From: Aphrocallistes beatrix
Taxonomy: Eukaryota > Porifera > Hexactinellida > Sceptrulophora > Aphrocallistidae
Reading direction: 5' to 3'
Assembly: GCA_963281255.1 (NCBI GenBank)
Contig: OY725489.1
Location: 7,502,523-7,566,522 of the forward strand
Length of the DNA: 64,000 bases
Program-made: the position numbers and the translations under genes
Shown here: positions 63,201 to 64,000 of the stretch, one piece after another
Layout of the letters: each line of letters starts with the position of its first letter
Numbering within the stretch: position 1 is the first letter of the stretch
The notes under the pieces: model-generated
Told to the model about the DNA's origin: nothing
Seen by the model: the letters and a program-made list of their open reading frames with translations, nothing else
The model's database searches: none

Positions 63201-64000
63201 ACTTGCGACCCATGTATTTATTAATACCCTACTTGGACTCGGAATGTTGAATTGAAAGTGAAAGTTAATTGAAAGTGAAAATGAAAGTGGGATTTTTCTA
63301 TTTATACTTTGTACCCCAAGTCCAAGTAGGGTTAAGATAAGAATTTCCCTAGGAGATGCACAGAAGTTGGCAGAGGCAGAAGAAAACGCGCGATTCTATC
63401 AAGAAAAGAACGCACAAGTGATAGAATTCGCGAAACCGTTAGCACAGAAACTCCAAGAGACACAGGAGCTTTTGGAAGTGTCGGATCAAAGGTGTGAAAA
63501 GTTGTGCGATGAGCTGAAAAAGGCGGACAGTAAGCAAAGCGTATTTTCAGAAAAGGTCGCAGGCTTGGAGAGAGAGATTTTAGAGCTAAAGAGCAAAAAT
63601 GCGAATTTGACTAGGCAAAATAATGAACTTTCAAATTTCACTGAAAGTTTGGAGCAGAAAAACGCGGAAATTTCGAGTGAAAGCTCACAGAATTCTTCAA
63701 AAATTAAAGATTACGAAATGATTCTCGATTCCTTGCATCAGAGAATTAACGAAAATGCGAAGTTACTCGCAGCTCAAGATGAGGAAATAGGTGCAAAAAA
63801 CCGCGAAATCAAAGCCAAATCACACCTTGAAGAGTCTCTTATACAAGCAAAATCAATCATTTCGAAGTTAGAAAGCCAATTACAAACACAGAATAGTGAA
63901 ATTTTGTCATTAGAAGATTCAAAAAACGACGAATTAGTTGCTTTGAAACAAAAATATTTTCAAACTGAGACCATGTTGGATGAGAAAGAACTGAATTTCG
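60288..64000 (+). CDS. CDK5RAP2: Centrosomin/CDK5RAP2-type CM1 coiled-coil protein, 5' part
   Basis: Exons 60288-60546, 62086-62469 and 63353 to beyond the window end; phase-1 GT-AG junctions agree, 429 codons seen with no stop. Residues about 52-83 (IKQYKDQLETLQKDNFSLKL and IFYFQR) match the CM1 motif (KKENFNLKLRIYFLEE in the human protein), which binds gamma-tubulin complexes at centrosomes. After CM1 there is almost unbroken Glu/Lys/Gln/Asn-rich coiled coil. The short acidic N-terminus before CM1 is typical of the family. CM1 is also found in myomegalin, Drosophila cnn and fungal Mto1/Pcp1, so the name is a family call. Introns 1 and 2 each hold one nearly identical pogo-like MITE (60655, 62486). 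Exon 3 starts 22 bp after a piggyBac-like MITE. Confidence 0.87.
60655..60842. mobile_element. Pogo-like MITE, CAGTCGACTCCGC family
   Basis: 188 bp, TA flanks; differs from 62486-62673 at about four positions. Confidence 0.95.
61103..61624. mobile_element. MITE made largely of ATTCTTAGAAT words
   Basis: Ends CAGGGGCCTCATTCACTAAAG and CTTTAGTGAATGAGGCCCC. Between them some 25 copies of TTCTTAGAAT/ATTCTAAGAA words in both orientations. In intron 1 of the CM1 gene. Confidence 0.88.
62486..62673. mobile_element. Pogo-like MITE, CAGTCGACTCCGC family
   Basis: 188 bp, TA flanks, starts 17 nt after the 5' splice site of exon 62086-62469. Confidence 0.95.
62674..63019. other. Intron stretch without gene
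   Basis: ACTATTAAAACTCGATTAATG (62697) recurs from 49762; nothing else recognised. Confidence 0.4.
63020..63200. mobile_element. hAT-like MITE, CAGGGTATTATACAG family
   Basis: CAGGTATTATACAGC to ATAATTCCCT; more diverged than 6143 and 53630, duplication unclear. Confidence 0.85.
63237..63331. mobile_element. piggyBac-like MITE, CCCTAMTTGGACTTGG family
   Basis: 95 bp, CCCTACTTGGACTCGG to CCAAGTCCAAGTAGGG, TTAA directly after the right end; left flank reads TTAATA. Ends 21 bp before exon 63353. Confidence 0.85.

Noticed and set aside
1-64000. LTR, LINE or Polinton remnants
   Set aside because: No reverse transcriptase, integrase, capsid or long terminal direct repeats were recognised; all elements seen are DNA transposons.

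Overview
This is nuclear DNA of an invertebrate metazoan: intron-bearing genes with GT-AG junctions, and an AT-rich background packed with short non-autonomous DNA transposons. I could not place the species. Seven spliced animal genes are readable because their exon phases join without a break, and one small single-exon ORF lies antisense inside an intron. No LINE, LTR, tRNA or rRNA was found.

Layout: (1) 40-10636 plus, the C-terminal part of a tandem EML microtubule-binding protein (two HELP-WD40 units in view; the 5' end is outside). Its fifth visible intron holds a small minus-strand gene for a predicted secreted cysteine-containing protein. (2) 12709-21812 minus, Yorkie/YAP with TEAD-binding segment, two HxRxxS sites, one WW domain and one GC-AG intron. 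(3) 24471-34470 plus, amphiphysin/BIN1 (BAR and SH3), head to head with YAP. (4) 39377-47684 plus, importin beta-1 in five coding exons, with a further intron 8 nt after the stop. (5) 50947-53481 minus, a type II membrane sulfotransferase of the WSCD-like group. (6) 55541-58401 plus, a SOCS6/7-type SH2-SOCS box protein. (7) 60288 to beyond 64000 plus, a centrosomin/CDK5RAP2-type CM1 coiled-coil protein.

The genes share no pathway; this is ordinary animal gene order with widely different functions (microtubules, Hippo signalling, membrane curvature, nuclear import, sulfation, cytokine/RTK signalling, centrosome). What is unusual is the repeat landscape. I count at least ten distinct hAT-like MITE families with exact or near-exact 8-bp target duplications, several pogo/Tigger-like families with TA duplications, Tc1/mariner-like MITEs, a TTAA-flanked piggyBac-like MITE, large hairpins with arms from about 180 to 500 nt, and a minisatellite. 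Elements sit inside elements, allowing relative dating, and they approach within 10-60 bp of splice sites and start codons. The most striking arrangement is at 15966-16538, where three unrelated MITE families stand in series, each bounded by the same 8-mer CTCTATAG (four copies). The only transposase trace seen is a short mariner/Tc1 C-terminal relic at 36395-36515.
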